Shown: positions 52,227 to 62,089, numbered from the stretch's first letter. The stretch is 64,000 nt of DNA from Candidatus Goldiibacteriota bacterium HGW-Goldbacteria-1 (GCA_002839855.1 PGYV01000005.1:81824-145823), one strand, 5' to 3'. Numbers and translations are program-made. The notes: generated by a model not told the origin, from the letters alone.

Positions 52227-53027
52227 TCACGCTCCGTATATGAATAAACCATTATTTTTTGCGTACAGTTTAACTTTTTCCGGTTCAAGTATAAATGTCT
52301 TTCCGGCTTCCACTGCAATTCCCGCGCCGTTTAGCGCTTTGATTGCTTTAAGCGTCTTTAATCCCATTACAGGGACGTCGTATCTCATGTCCTGATTGGG
52401 CCTGGCGGTTTTCACCACAACAAACCCGGGCCCGGCTATCCCGCCGCCCCTTTTAATGCAGTTATCAGTACCTTCCTGTGCTTCAAGCGCTATGATTCCG
52501 CCTTTTTTTATAACCACTGTCTGCCCCGCGTCCATTGCGGCTATTGTTCTGGCAGTTTTGTAACCAAACTGTATGTCAGCCATCTGTTTTTTATCAGGTT
52601 TTTTCAATGAAATATTGCCCTTGCCTGCAAGCGAATTTTCCATCAGATGCGTTGAAGGCAGCACTTTTATGCCGTCTTTTTCAAACTGTTTAATTATTCC
52701 GCCCATTATCTGTACGGCTGTAAAACCCTTAAGCCCGGCGATTATAGAAAGCGATTTTAAATCAAATTTAATGTTTTTAAAAAGATTTGTGTGCCTTACA
52801 TATCCAAGAAACAGCACCTGCTTTACCCCTCTGGCTTTACACTCTTTAATTATGGAAGAAAGGGCGGTAAGGTTAACTTCCACGTATTCTTCTGCCGTTT
52901 TTTTAATTGTATTTCCTGTTTCTCCGGCAATACCAAAAGTTATAACTTTCTCTTTTTTCTCTGCGGCGCCTTTTAAAAATTGCAGCGGAAGGCTGCCTCC
53001 GCCCGCTATTAATCCGGTTGCGCTCAC
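52227..53027 (-). CDS. lpxI: UDP-2,3-diacylglucosamine pyrophosphatase LpxI
   Basis: A 266-residue LpxI-type hydrolase, the non-homologous alternative to LpxH that makes lipid X. GLIAGGGSLPLQFLKGAAEK at the start, and the core VLFLGYVRHTNLFKNIKFDL then GFTAVQIMGGIIKQFEKDGI, and MDAGQTVVIKKGGIIALEAQ with EGTDNCIKRGG. The family occurs where LpxH is absent, as in alphaproteobacteria and many other phyla. It overlaps lpxA by 4 bp and the aminotransferase by a few bases. Confidence 0.93.
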   Translation of the reverse strand: MSATGLIAGGGSLPLQFLKGAAEKKEKVITFGIAGETGNTIKKTAEEYVEVNLTALSSIIKECKARGVKQVLFLGYVRHTNLFKNIKFDLKSLSIIAGLKGFTAVQIMGGIIKQFEKDGIKVLPSTHLMENSLAGKGNISLKKPDKKQMADIQFGYKTARTIAAMDAGQTVVIKKGGIIALEAQEGTDNCIKRGGGIAGPGFVVVKTARPNQDMRYDVPVMGLKTLKAIKALNGAGIAVEAGKTFILEPEKVKLYAKNNGLFIYGA

Positions 53028-53791
53028 CTTGTCAGGCCTCTTTTTGAATTGCGCGCGAATTCAACAAACAGCTTCACTTCAGCCGTCATCGGGACTTCAC
53101 TTTCAATCTTTTTTAAAGCTTCGGCAAGCATCATTTTTTCCCTGAATAAAATGTGATACGCGCTTTCAAGAGCTTCCAGCTGCTGTTTTGTAAAACCGCG
53201 CCTTTTTAACCCCACTTTATTTAAACCAAAAACCTGCAGGGGGCTCTCTGAAACCATAACAAAAGGCATAACGTCCTTTGTCACCCTTACTCCGCCGCCT
53301 ACCATTGAATGCGCGCCTATCCTTACGTTCTGATGCACGGCTGTCAAGCCGCTGACAAATGCAAAATCCCCCACTTCCACGTGCCCTGTAAGCCCGGCAT
53401 AATTGACAATTATTACATTATTTCCTATTTTACAATCGTGGGCTACATGCGCCATAGACATAATAAAACAGTCATTTCCAATCCGTGTCTCTTTGCCTTC
53501 GGCTGTCGCTTTATGAACGGTAACGTATTCCCTTATGACATTGTTATTTCCGATAACCGTCAGGCTTTTTTCGCCTTTATACTTTAAATCCTGAGGATTA
53601 TCGCTGATGATGGTTCCTTCGCCGATAAAATTATTATTTCCAAGCCTTGCCCCGTTTACAATGTGTGCTTTGGGCCCAATTTCACACGAATCACCTATTT
53701 CCACATCATCATCAATAATGGCAAACGGCCCAATCTTTACATTTGCCCCTATCCTGGCCTTGTTAGAAACTATAGCGCTTGTATGTATCAT
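53024..53791 (-). CDS. lpxA: UDP-N-acetylglucosamine acyltransferase LpxA
   Basis: A 255-residue left-handed beta-helix acyltransferase for the first step of lipid A. Hexapeptide repeats begin at residue 2 (IHTSAIVSNKARIGANVKIG, then PFAIIDDDVEIGDSCEIGPK). The catalytic His lies in IMSMAHVAHDCKIGNNVIIV, and the C-terminal helical part includes GLNKVGLKRRGFTKQQLEAL. The chain length preference and acceptor cannot be read from the sequence. A 79-base gap separates it from fabZ. Confidence 0.96.
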   Translation of the reverse strand: MIHTSAIVSNKARIGANVKIGPFAIIDDDVEIGDSCEIGPKAHIVNGARLGNNNFIGEGTIISDNPQDLKYKGEKSLTVIGNNNVIREYVTVHKATAEGKETRIGNDCFIMSMAHVAHDCKIGNNVIIVNYAGLTGHVEVGDFAFVSGLTAVHQNVRIGAHSMVGGGVRVTKDVMPFVMVSESPLQVFGLNKVGLKRRGFTKQQLEALESAYHILFREKMMLAEALKKIESEVPMTAEVKLFVEFARNSKRGLTR

Positions 53792-53870
53792 TTTTCAGCT
53801 TCCTTCCCGACAGTATAAATTTAAAAAATATTTTCTTATAATGCTCCGCTTATTTATAAATATACCTGCG

Positions 53871-54299
53871 TTAACCCGCAATCATCGCCATCATATCAGC
53901 TTCCGCCGCTAGCTTGCCGTCAACAAAAGCCTCTCCGTGAATTTTTCCTATTTTGCCTTTGAACTGAACTATCTTAACTTCAAATTTAAGGGTATCCCCC
54001 GGAACTACTGTCTTTCTGAATTTCACGTTATCTATTGTCATAAAATATATTGATTTCCCCTGCTGGCCTTCAAGCATTTTCATCATGAGCACTCCGCCTG
54101 TCTGAGCCATGGCTTCCACAATAAGCACGCCCGGCATAATTGGTTCGCCGGGATAATGGCCCTGAAAAAACCACTCGTTCATTGTTACGTTTTTGATTCC
54201 GGTTATTGATTCGCCCGGCACCATGTCAATAATTCTGTCCACAAGCAGCATAGGAAACCTGTGAGGTATTAATTTCTGAATTTCTTTTATGTCCATCAT
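53871..54299 (-). CDS. fabZ: 3-hydroxyacyl-[ACP] dehydratase FabZ
   Basis: A 142-residue hotdog-fold dehydratase of fatty acid synthesis. The active-site His and Glu are in WFFQGHYPGEPIMPGVLIVE followed by AMAQTGGVLMMKMLE. ATG after a GGAGG-type site in the gap after lpxC. FabZ next to lpxA and lpxC balances 3-hydroxyacyl-ACP between fatty acids and lipid A. Confidence 0.97.
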   Translation of the reverse strand: MMDIKEIQKLIPHRFPMLLVDRIIDMVPGESITGIKNVTMNEWFFQGHYPGEPIMPGVLIVEAMAQTGGVLMMKMLEGQQGKSIYFMTIDNVKFRKTVVPGDTLKFEVKIVQFKGKIGKIHGEAFVDGKLAAEADMMAMIAG

Positions 54300-54318
54300 A
54301 ATCTTTTGCCTCCTGTTT

Positions 54319-55140
54319 TTAGTTAGAGTATATTTTAGCTATTCTTTTAACCATTTCTGTATTATGCCTGTGGCCTGTTTTTACGGCTATTACAAGCATG
54401 TTAAGCCCGCCTTCCAGCAGTCCAAAATCACCCACTACATCAAGCAGTTTGTGGCGCGGCACTTCGTCTTTAAACCGTAACTTTGTATTTACCGGTTTGG
54501 CGCCGTCAAACAGTATTGCGCTGTTTAAATCCGCGCCTTTTATCAGGCCCGCTTTAATAAGGTGATCAATTTCTTTTTTAAATCCAAAAGTCCTTGCAGG
54601 CGCTATTTCTTTATTAAAAACTTCCGTCTTTATAACCGCGGAATATTCCATCGCCGGAATACCTTTGCCTGAAAAATCAGAAAAATAATATACTTTAAAC
54701 CCCTGATACGGCAGAACCGTCAGATAGCTGCCGTCCTGTACCAGTGTCAGAGGATTTTTAACCGTCACCATTTTTCTTTCATCTTTCAAAATCTTAACAC
54801 CGGCTTTTTTTATCGCGCTGACAAACTCTGCCGCGCTGCCGTCAAAAATAGGAGGCTCGTTGCCTGATAAAAATTCAATTCTAACGTTATCAATACCCTG
54901 CCCTTTAAAAGCAGCCGTCATGTGTTCCACAGTATGTATCTTTATACCTTTATACTTTACAGTTGTTCCGCGTTTTGTATCGCATACCTGATTCGGTGAA
55001 AGTTTAAATTCTTTGCCGCCGCATTTTACCGTGATGCCGCTTCCTGCCGATGCAGGATGAAAGACCAGCCTTGAAAGGCTTCCTTTGTGAAGCCCCCTTC
55101 CGGCAAGTTCAAACGGCGCTTTTAAAGTTAACTGCTTCAT
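54319..55140 (-). CDS. lpxC: UDP-3-O-acyl-N-acetylglucosamine deacetylase LpxC
   Basis: A 273-residue Zn-dependent deacetylase, the committed step of lipid A. Zn ligand His in [40 protein letters not shown] and [15 protein letters not shown]; Zn ligands His and Asp in [19 protein letters not shown], and catalytic His in [12 protein letters not shown]. Complete length. Start overlaps lpxD by 4 bp. Confidence 0.97.
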   Translation of the reverse strand: MKQLTLKAPFELAGRGLHKGSLSRLVFHPASAGSGITVKCGGKEFKLSPNQVCDTKRGTTVKYKGIKIHTVEHMTAAFKGQGIDNVRIEFLSGNEPPIFDGSAAEFVSAIKKAGVKILKDERKMVTVKNPLTLVQDGSYLTVLPYQGFKVYYFSDFSGKGIPAMEYSAVIKTEVFNKEIAPARTFGFKKEIDHLIKAGLIKGADLNSAILFDGAKPVNTKLRFKDEVPRHKLLDVVGDFGLLEGGLNMLVIAVKTGHRHNTEMVKRIAKIYSN

Positions 55141-56150
55141 TCTTTTGTACTTTTATCTTCCAGCAATTTCACCCTGTCAAATAATTCCTTTAATTTGCCT
55201 ATATATGCCTGCTGTTTCTTTTCTTCCATAAAAGGTTTGGCGGGCGTGCCTGTTATTACGGCTTTATCCTCTATATCTTTTGATACCCCCGCCTGCGAGC
55301 CCACCTGAACAAAATTCCCCACTTCTATATGGTCCGTGACGCCCACCTGCCCGCCTATTATGCAGCCGGAACCAATTTTTGTACTGCCCGCGACACCTGT
55401 CTGCGCCGCAATTATTGTGCAGTCACAAATTTTTACATTATGCGCGATATGAACAAGATTATCCAGCTTAACCATATTGCCGATTTTGGTGGGGCCAAAA
55501 GCGCCCCTGTCAATGCAGCAGTTATTTCCAATCTCTGCAAAACTGCCTATTTCTACAAAACCCACCTGCGGCACTTTTATAATTCCGTCTTTGCCGGGTA
55601 TAAGGCCAAAACCGTCTCCGCCTATTGTAGTGCCGGCGTGTATTATTGTACTGTCGCCGATTATGGTATTATCATAGACCGATACGTTCGGTTCAATGAC
55701 AGTATTATTTCCTATTTTTACGTTTTTACCCAGCACCACACAGGAACCGATAATTACATTATTTCCTATATGATTATCTTCGCCAATTACCGCGAAATCA
55801 TGAATGGCCGTATTATTGCCAATAACTGCAGACTTTGAAACAGAAACAAAGGTGCCCCTGAACTCTTTTCTTTCAGGTTCAGGATAAAAAATATTCAGGA
55901 CAGCAACATATGCCACCTTCGCGTTTTCCACTTTAATTACGGCTTTTCCCGGCAACGAATCAACGCTGTCAGATAAAATAACTATCGCGGAAGAGGTTTT
56001 AGCCTCTTCCGCGTATTTTTTACCCAGTATAAAACTTACATCTTTGGGACCTGCTCCCTTTAATTCATTGATGCCGGAAACTTTTATTCCGGAATCACCA
56101 TTTAAGGAACCGCCCAGCTTTTGCGCAAGTTCTGCGGCTGTGATTTCCAT
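55137..56150 (-). CDS. lpxD: UDP-3-O-(3-hydroxyacyl)glucosamine N-acyltransferase LpxD
   Basis: A 337-residue trimeric beta-helix acyltransferase for the third lipid A step. The N-terminal uridine-binding domain (about 1-95; [20 protein letters not shown]) precedes hexapeptide repeats ([20 protein letters not shown] onward), with the catalytic His in [21 protein letters not shown]-terminal helix [20 protein letters not shown]. Directly after ompH-like gene and before lpxC. Confidence 0.96.
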   Translation of the reverse strand: MEITAAELAQKLGGSLNGDSGIKVSGINELKGAGPKDVSFILGKKYAEEAKTSSAIVILSDSVDSLPGKAVIKVENAKVAYVAVLNIFYPEPERKEFRGTFVSVSKSAVIGNNTAIHDFAVIGEDNHIGNNVIIGSCVVLGKNVKIGNNTVIEPNVSVYDNTIIGDSTIIHAGTTIGGDGFGLIPGKDGIIKVPQVGFVEIGSFAEIGNNCCIDRGAFGPTKIGNMVKLDNLVHIAHNVKICDCTIIAAQTGVAGSTKIGSGCIIGGQVGVTDHIEVGNFVQVGSQAGVSKDIEDKAVITGTPAKPFMEEKKQQAYIGKLKELFDRVKLLEDKSTKE

Positions 56151-56168
56151 AATACTCCTTAATAAATC

Positions 56169-56663
56169 TTATTGTTCGTTCATCTTCTTTACAACAAAGG
56201 CCGTGATATCATCGCCGCCATAAAGCAGCAGGTTCTTTTCAAATACCATATCATACTTTTTTTCTTCGGCAATTTTCTTTACAATAGCCCTTATTTCTTC
56301 AATTATGTTTGCTGTCATTTCTTTTTCCTGGCCAAGAAGTTTCTGCTGAATTTCCATTGCGTCTGACTGCAATTTTTCAAGTTTAGTCTGAAGTTCCATT
56401 TTTTTCGCGTCAACTTTTGATTTTTCAAGAACGGAAGCCTTTTTTTCAAGGTCATCTTTAAGCTTTAAAATCTCTGTTTTCTTTTCCTCTATTTTTTTCT
56501 GTTCTTTTTCAAGTTCGCCCTGAAGTTTTTCTTTAGCTTTCTTTGTCCCCGAATACTGATTAAACACCTTTTCTATATCCACATAACCCACATTCATAGC
56601 AAACGCCCCTGCCGTCACGGAAAGAAAAATCGCAGTCATTACCAATACCATAATCTTTTTCAT
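56169..56663 (-). CDS. OmpH/Skp-family periplasmic chaperone
   Basis: A 164-residue exported protein. Signal peptide to about residue 22, GYVDIEKVFNQYSGTKKAKE (the family opening), long coiled coil (about 40-120, Lys/Glu-rich), then VKKIAEEKKYDMVFEKNLLL and YGGDDITAFVVKKMNE, the family end. Skp-type chaperones hold outer-membrane proteins in transit to BamA. It lies between bamA and lpxD, a highly conserved order. Confidence 0.95.
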   Translation of the reverse strand: MKKIMVLVMTAIFLSVTAGAFAMNVGYVDIEKVFNQYSGTKKAKEKLQGELEKEQKKIEEKKTEILKLKDDLEKKASVLEKSKVDAKKMELQTKLEKLQSDAMEIQQKLLGQEKEMTANIIEEIRAIVKKIAEEKKYDMVFEKNLLLYGGDDITAFVVKKMNEQ

Positions 56664-56732
56664 AACCTTCCTCCTATTTGAAAAATTTTTTTATTCCTTT
56701 ATCACATACAGTTTCATACCTGTAAGTTTTAT

Positions 56733-59120
56733 TTAAAATATATTGCCTATATTAAAGTGTATTTTTCCGCCGTTCACGTGGTAATTAGGGTCAAGCGCGT
56801 AGCCCCAGTCAAGCCTTATAAGCATAACAGTGCCCGGCACCGTGAACCTTATCCCAAAACCAAAACCCGGATAAAGATAAGGATTTGACCAGTCTACATC
56901 CCTGGCATTTTCCCAGCAGTTGCCGCTGTCATAAAAAGATACCAAAGTAAGCATCCTGTCTATAAGTTTAAGTTTAAGCTCCACATTTGTTACCGCAAGA
57001 AAGTTACCGCCGGCAATCGGCCCAAGCGCCCTTTCGTCATATCCGCGAACTGTATCTGTGCCGCCCGCGTAGAATTTTTCAGTAGGGGGCATTGCCGCGT
57101 CACCATAACTGGAGCCATAACCCCATCCGTTGCCTATGCGCGCGTGCACACCAAGTACAAACTTCCAGTAAACAGGAACAAAATACCTGAAATCCCATAA
57201 ACCTTTAATGTAATTATAATCGCCGCCCAAAAGGCCGCCGCCAAACTGAAGCGACATAGTGTTATATATGCCCCTGTTAGGGTCAAAAATATCATCCCTG
57301 TCATCAAATACATACATCGGGGTTAAACTGGAAACCTGGCTTCCGCCTTCTTTTACATATGGTTTCAACGCATCATCTATCGCGGAATATGTATCCTGCT
57401 GATATCTATAAGTAAGAAAAACTTTATTATTATTGTTAAGCCTTCTTCCAAAACTTAAATCCAGGCCGTACGTATCAAGGTCATAACCCTGGTTGTTATA
57501 AAGTTTATTTTTAAAGATATTCCACACATCCACACCAAACGAAGTCGGGGTGTCAAAGAACCACGGGTCTTTATAGCCAAGCTGCCAGCTTTTCTTCTTA
57601 TTACCAAACTGAACATCAGCGCTGAAACTTTTTGCTTCGCCGAAAAGATTCGCGTTGGTAAGCTGAAGGTAACCCACAAGCCCTTCCACCGTGCTGTACC
57701 CGGCGCCAAGCCCTATTGTATTTGTCTTTCTTTCCACAACTTCAAATATAAGGTTCAGTTTATCCATGCTTACCTGTTCGGTATCAATTACAACATTATC
57801 AAAGAAACCAAGGTTATAAACAGCTTCCTGTGACTTTTTTATTTTGGTGCTGTCAAACGGCTCATTTTCCTCTACAAAAAGTTCTCTGGTTATTACTTTA
57901 TCTTTTGTCACATAATTACCGCGCACTTTAATCTGGTTTATGTAAGCAACAGGCCCTTCTTCAGCGGAAAGTTTTATTGCAACTTCCCCTGTGTCATCAT
58001 CATATATATAAGCGTCTTTAAACTGGGCAAAGATATGCCCCTTTTCGGAATACATACTGCGGATAAGCATAAGGTCAGATTCAAACTTAATTCTGTCAAA
58101 AGACCTTCCCTGCTTGCTTTCAAGTTTATCCATTATCTCTTCAGTGGTAAATAATTCATTACCTTCTATTTCAATTGCTTTAATTTTATACTGCATGTTT
58201 TCTGTTATTGGAATCTCTATATTTATGGCATTATTCTGCACGTCAAACACGACGTAATTCTTAACAATATCCGCTTTATTACCTTCCAGTTCCCCAAGCG
58301 TATATCCGTTTATCTTTGCCTTAACATAACCTTCCTGATAATACGCGCGGATTATGCTTTTAAGATCCTCTATAAACTGATCATCGTCAAATACACCGCT
58401 TACAAACCAGCCTTCTTCTTTTGTCTTCATTAAGCCTTTTATCTTATCCACGCTGAAAACATTATTACCCGCGGCTTTTATACTTTTTACTTTTACCTTA
58501 TCGCCTTCATTTACTTTAATGGTGATCTGTACAAACTTTCCATTTTTCTCATTAACCGCGGCAGGTTCAGATACTTCATACGATACTGTCGCGTAATAGA
58601 AATTCTTTTCTTTGTACATTTTCTCTATCTGAACAATTACTTTTTTTAATATGAATTCGTCAAAAAATTCATTTTCTTTTATCTTTGGTTTTTCCGTTTT
58701 TGTGTCTTCATCTTTAACAGAGGTCGGTACCGCGGGCTTATCTTCATCAGATATCTCGAATTTGCCCTTTATATCGCCTTCACCAACGCCTTTATTGCCG
58801 GAAATCACTATTTTTTCAATTTTTGGCTTCTCTGTAAGTTCATAAACCAGTATTGTTTTATCATCTTCCGTCAGGGTAAAAACAGAAACATTATCAAACC
58901 TTCCTGTTTTATAAAGATTTCTGATATCTTCCCTTGTTTTATATGTGGAAAATACCATTCCCGGACCATAAGAAATCTTTCCAAGCATATCTTTTTCTTC
59001 AGATTTTTCAATACCCAGGATTCTTACATCGTCAATTATTTCATCTTCCGCGTAAACGCACAATGAAGCAAAAACGATTAAAAACAGGGCTAAAAACGCC
59101 TTTTTTGTCTTGTTTAACAT
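56733..59120 (-). CDS. bamA: Outer membrane protein assembly factor BamA
   Basis: A 795-residue Omp85 protein: signal peptide (MLNKTKKAFLALFLIVFASL), five POTRA domains (about 25-430; FDNVSVFTLTEDDKTILVYE, then PKIEKIVISGNKGVGEGDIK, and further repeats) and a C-terminal 16-strand barrel, including the loop-6 motif GGTDTVRGYDERALGPIAGG and a final strand HFNIGNIF with terminal Phe. POTRA 2-3 carries an insertion of charged residues (about 130-160: KPAVPTSVKDEDTKTEKPKI). The start is ATG 59120, four bases after GGAGG; an upstream extension is not supported. Heads the lpx-smc-ftsY-recJ unit. Confidence 0.97.
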   Translation of the reverse strand: MLNKTKKAFLALFLIVFASLCVYAEDEIIDDVRILGIEKSEEKDMLGKISYGPGMVFSTYKTREDIRNLYKTGRFDNVSVFTLTEDDKTILVYELTEKPKIEKIVISGNKGVGEGDIKGKFEISDEDKPAVPTSVKDEDTKTEKPKIKENEFFDEFILKKVIVQIEKMYKEKNFYYATVSYEVSEPAAVNEKNGKFVQITIKVNEGDKVKVKSIKAAGNNVFSVDKIKGLMKTKEEGWFVSGVFDDDQFIEDLKSIIRAYYQEGYVKAKINGYTLGELEGNKADIVKNYVVFDVQNNAINIEIPITENMQYKIKAIEIEGNELFTTEEIMDKLESKQGRSFDRIKFESDLMLIRSMYSEKGHIFAQFKDAYIYDDDTGEVAIKLSAEEGPVAYINQIKVRGNYVTKDKVITRELFVEENEPFDSTKIKKSQEAVYNLGFFDNVVIDTEQVSMDKLNLIFEVVERKTNTIGLGAGYSTVEGLVGYLQLTNANLFGEAKSFSADVQFGNKKKSWQLGYKDPWFFDTPTSFGVDVWNIFKNKLYNNQGYDLDTYGLDLSFGRRLNNNNKVFLTYRYQQDTYSAIDDALKPYVKEGGSQVSSLTPMYVFDDRDDIFDPNRGIYNTMSLQFGGGLLGGDYNYIKGLWDFRYFVPVYWKFVLGVHARIGNGWGYGSSYGDAAMPPTEKFYAGGTDTVRGYDERALGPIAGGNFLAVTNVELKLKLIDRMLTLVSFYDSGNCWENARDVDWSNPYLYPGFGFGIRFTVPGTVMLIRLDWGYALDPNYHVNGGKIHFNIGNIF

Positions 59121-59153
59121 AATTCCTCCGCTATTTTTATATAAAACAGAGCC

Positions 59154-59181
59154 ATTATAACACAAGGCTATATTTTTGCAA
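59154..59181 (-). promoter_or_regulatory. Promoter of the bamA-to-recJ operon
   Basis: TTGCAA (59181-59176), 16-base spacer and a perfect TATAAT (59159-59154), 34 bases before the bamA ATG. Confidence 0.7.
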
Positions 59182-59350
59182 CTCCATAAAGTTGTTAATT
59201 TAATGTTAGTTTGACGCATGCCGCGGTAAAATAGTTGTCTGATAATTGAATAAATAATCCGGCATAAAACCGTTTAAGTATAAGTAATAACGAAAATAAA
59301 AATACCTTTTCGCTGCTGACTTTCTATCTGTGTAAACCTCTCTATTTTTC

Positions 59351-59379
59351 TTGATTCGCGCTCTTTTTTGCAGTAAAAT
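59351..59379 (+). promoter_or_regulatory. Promoter of the HNH gene
   Basis: TTGATT (59351-59356), 17-base spacer, TAAAAT (59374-59379), 47 bases before the ATG. Confidence 0.55.
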
Positions 59380-59425
59380 AATTTCAAGCCAGGTTAATAA
59401 CACCTGCCGATAAGAGGTAAATGCT

Positions 59426-59974
59426 ATGGAACCCGAACACAGGGTACTACTGTTAAACGCCACTTATGAACCGCTTGCGGTCCTGTCAGGACGCAGGGCT
59501 TTAAAACTATTGTTCAACAACAAAGCCCATGTAGTGGAGCAGAGCAATAAGGTCTTTTCCACCGTCAGGGCCCGCCTTAAACTGCCCTCGGTAATCCAGA
59601 CAGAATATTTCGTAAGAAGGCCTTATAAAAAACCAAAATTCTCCAAGAAAGCCGTCTTTATCAGGGATAACTTCACCTGCCAATACTGCGGCAAAACTAT
59701 TAATAAACCCACCCTTGACCATATTCTTCCACGGTGCCGCGGCGGGGTAAACAGCTGGACAAACGTAATAACCGCATGCCACACCTGCAACAATAAAAAA
59801 AGCAATAAGATACCCAAAGAGGCAGGAATGAAACTGCTTTCATCCCCCTGTGAGCCGCGTTATCTTATTTACACCGAACTATCCACGCCGGGAAATCTTG
59901 AAAAATGGCGCAAATATTTTGACGCTTACTCCGGCGCGCAGCCACAGGAAGAATTCGCAGCCGCGCAGGCGTGA
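59426..59974 (+). CDS. HNH endonuclease family protein
   Basis: A 182-residue protein of the widespread stand-alone HNH group. N-terminal domain VLLLNATYEPLAVLSGRRAL and KLLFNNKAHVVEQSNKVFS; then the HNH part FTCQYCGKTINKPTLDHILP, with RCRGGVNSWTNVITACHTCN holding the His, Asn and two Cys pairs of the zinc-bound motif. Such proteins are chromosomal, are not in a homing intron here, and have unknown in vivo role; a restriction-like or repair role is possible. ATG preceded by AAGAGGTAA. Confidence 0.92.
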   Translation: MEPEHRVLLLNATYEPLAVLSGRRALKLLFNNKAHVVEQSNKVFSTVRARLKLPSVIQTEYFVRRPYKKPKFSKKAVFIRDNFTCQYCGKTINKPTLDHILPRCRGGVNSWTNVITACHTCNNKKSNKIPKEAGMKLLSSPCEPRYLIYTELSTPGNLEKWRKYFDAYSGAQPQEEFAAAQA

Positions 59975-60315
59975 GGAAAGCGCGAGGGACGGATGCACGC
60001 AGGGACAAAGGGACAGAAGGTTATCGAGATTCGAAAATTAGATTAACGCCTTACAGGGATTGGGTGTGTTTTTTCAGGGTGTGCCGCGTTAACATACTGT
60101 GTCCGCGGCGGGGGCTGTTTAATGCCGCGGCGGCATATTTGGATGTGACGCGAGTTCCCGATTGCCAATGAATTAACTGCCTGTTGATTTCAAGTTTCTT
60201 TGCCTTCAAGAATACCAATTTGCGGCGCGCCCTGAAAAAATATACCCGAGCCCTGTAAAACAGAGAATTGGAGGGTCAGAGGGTCAAAAGGTCGGCAGTA
60301 AAGAAAAATCTAAAT
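59975..60315. other. Repeat-rich gap after the HNH gene
   Basis: No coding region. It contains GGATGCACGCAGGGACAA and TGTGTTTTTTCAG modules also seen upstream of murA, GC-rich CCGCGGCGG pieces, and GAGGGTCAGAGGGTC tandem units at about 60271-60285. Confidence 0.5.
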
Positions 60316-60350
60316 CAACTGCCGCGGGCTGAAGACCCGCGTCTACCATT
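60316..60350. repeat. Palindromic repeat, CGCGGG/CCCGCG stem version
   Basis: CCGCGGGC-TGAAGA-type loop-CCCGCG with CAACTG before and GTCTACCATT after. Followed 60 bases later by the other stem version. Confidence 0.78.
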
Positions 60351-60375
60351 GCAAATACAAACATAAACCAACATC

Positions 60376-60410
60376 AACTACCGCGCCTTAAAAGGCGCGC
60401 CTACCACTGC
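60376..60410. repeat. Palindromic repeat, CGCGCC/GGCGCG stem version
   Basis: CCGCGCC-TTAAAA-GGCGCGCCTACCA with CAACTA before. Same as the copy at 6026-6060. Confidence 0.78.
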
Positions 60411-60439
60411 ATAGAATAAAACACGCGGGCTTTAGAAAT

Positions 60440-60480
60440 AAAAAAAAGCCGCGGCACGCAATAACGCGGCCGCGGCTTTA
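60440..60480 (-). terminator. Terminator of the cyclophilin gene
   Basis: AAAGCCGCGGC/GCCGCGGCTTT stem of 11 bp with a 13-base loop, followed on the minus strand by eight T. It lies 13 bases after the cyclophilin stop. Confidence 0.9.
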
Positions 60481-60492
60481 AAGATTACAACC

Positions 60493-61044
60493 TTATTTTT
60501 CTATTGAAACCTTTGTCATCTTATCCCCTGCCCTTAACTTAAGAACAGTTTCCATTCCTTCTGTCACCTGTCCAAAAACCGTATAGTTGTTGTCAAGAAA
60601 AGGCGCAGGCGCAAGGCAGATATAAAACTGGCTTCCCGCGCTGTCGGGATTAGCGGAACGCGCCATGGCCACAGTTCCGGCAATGTGCGGATTCTTATTG
60701 AATTCAGCTTTAATGTTGTATCCGGGGCCGCCGGTACCATTACCTTTTGGATCCCCGCCCTGTATAACAAACCCGGGTTCATACCTGTGAAAAACAAGCC
60801 CATTATAAAAGCCTGATTCTGTAAGTTTAACAAAATTTGCCACCGTGCCCGGCGCATCTTCACTGAAAAATTTAAACTTAATTGTACCTTTTTCCGTTTC
60901 TATTACCGCTATCTGACTTCCCGCTGATGCCGCTTCCACTTTTACCTCCGCGCTTTGCACTTCCGCTTTTTTTGTTTCCTTGCCGCATGACACGGCAAAT
61001 ACCGCCATTACAAATACCATTGATACAGCCAACATCTTACGCAT
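60493..61044 (-). CDS. Cyclophilin-type peptidyl-prolyl isomerase, probable lipoprotein
   Basis: A 183-residue protein. Signal with lipobox-like VFAVSC (Cys19), a short linker rich in Ala/Lys/Glu, then a compact bacterial cyclophilin (about 40-183): [80 protein letters not shown]. The catalytic Arg is in FHRYEPGF. The start is ATG 61044 (nine bases after AGGAGG) rather than the ATG three bases after it. Likely a periplasmic or inner-membrane-attached folding aid. Confidence 0.94.
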   Translation of the reverse strand: MRKMLAVSMVFVMAVFAVSCGKETKKAEVQSAEVKVEAASAGSQIAVIETEKGTIKFKFFSEDAPGTVANFVKLTESGFYNGLVFHRYEPGFVIQGGDPKGNGTGGPGYNIKAEFNKNPHIAGTVAMARSANPDSAGSQFYICLAPAPFLDNNYTVFGQVTEGMETVLKLRAGDKMTKVSIEK

Positions 61045-62089
61045 TTGCATCTTCCTCCTTAGCTTTTGATATTTTTTTAAGGTCAAGCCCTTCTGTCATC
61101 ATAAATATTAACCCCAGCAGAATAATAGGCAGTAAAATCATCGCGTGTATTATTACTATATATGCCGTGGCCTCTTCTTTTGGGTAAGAGAACAAAAGCA
61201 TTATTCCGACTCCAAAAAATTCAAAAGGCCCAACCCCGCCGGATGTGGACGGCGCCATAATGGCAAAATTCGCCACCGCCATTATAAGGCAGACAAGCAG
61301 AAAGTTTATGTGTATTCCCATCGCGTATGCCAGCGCGTAATATGTTCCGGCTTCAATTGTCCAGGCAATCGCCGAATAAAAGAACACCATAAAAACAGAA
61401 CTCTTTGAACGCAGAACGCCAAGCCCTTCTATGAAAGTATCAATAAGGTTATTAAAAGTGGCGCCTATTTTCCCCGGAAACTTTGAAAATATTTTATGTA
61501 ATATATTTACAGTGGGCTCTTTTTTCCAGATAAGGAGGACGCTTACCGTAAAAATCCCTATAAAAAGCGCACCTCCAATTACCGCAAAAATAGTTACGGC
61601 ATCTTTTGTTCCAAACACCCTTCCGAACAGTTCCACAGAAATAGGGTCTGTTACAGTCCTTTCAACAAAATGAAAAGCGCCATACCCTATTATAAAAAAC
61701 GCTATCATGACAAGCCCGTCAAACACGCGTTCAATCATAATTGACGCAAACGCCGACGATTTGGAAATTCCTTTTTTTGCCCCCACAAGATATGCCCTGA
61801 TAAATTCCCCTGCCCTTGCGGGAAGAATATTATTTGCCATGAACCCCATTACAAGGTAAGGAAACAATTCCGCCGGCCTGAAATTCTTTATATGCTTTAA
61901 CAGATGGTGCCACCTGATTGCCCTTAAATAATACCCAAACAGGTACACGGCAACAGTTGCCAGCAGCATCCAAATATTAATTTTTTTCAGGATCTCGTAT
62001 ATCTTTGCGATGTCCAGCCCGCGAAAAACAAAATACAAACATACAAGCGTGACAATTATGCCAATCCAAAACCTTTTCTTTTTAACCAT
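61037..62089 (-). CDS. Lysylphosphatidylglycerol synthase-type transmembrane protein (AglD2/UPF0104)
   Basis: A 350-residue membrane protein with about eight helices, of the UPF0104/LPG_synthase_TM family: [80 protein letters not shown]. Family members include flippase-like proteins; without the MprF catalytic half it is not a lysine transferase. Start chosen at ATG 62089 since 22 extra upstream residues lie in the GT2 gene. It is linked to two glycosyltransferase genes, which points to lipid-linked sugar handling. Confidence 0.85.
   Translation of the reverse strand: MVKKKRFWIGIIVTLVCLYFVFRGLDIAKIYEILKKINIWMLLATVAVYLFGYYLRAIRWHHLLKHIKNFRPAELFPYLVMGFMANNILPARAGEFIRAYLVGAKKGISKSSAFASIMIERVFDGLVMIAFFIIGYGAFHFVERTVTDPISVELFGRVFGTKDAVTIFAVIGGALFIGIFTVSVLLIWKKEPTVNILHKIFSKFPGKIGATFNNLIDTFIEGLGVLRSKSSVFMVFFYSAIAWTIEAGTYYALAYAMGIHINFLLVCLIMAVANFAIMAPSTSGGVGPFEFFGVGIMLLFSYPKEEATAYIVIIHAMILLPIILLGLIFMMTEGLDLKKISKAKEEDANA

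Larger units (their letters stand above)
59121..59425. other. Divergent promoter region of bamA and the HNH gene
   Basis: 305 bases without a gene, holding the minus-strand bamA promoter and the plus-strand HNH promoter. A short open frame at 59206-59463 has no ribosome-binding site and looks non-coding. Confidence 0.6.
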
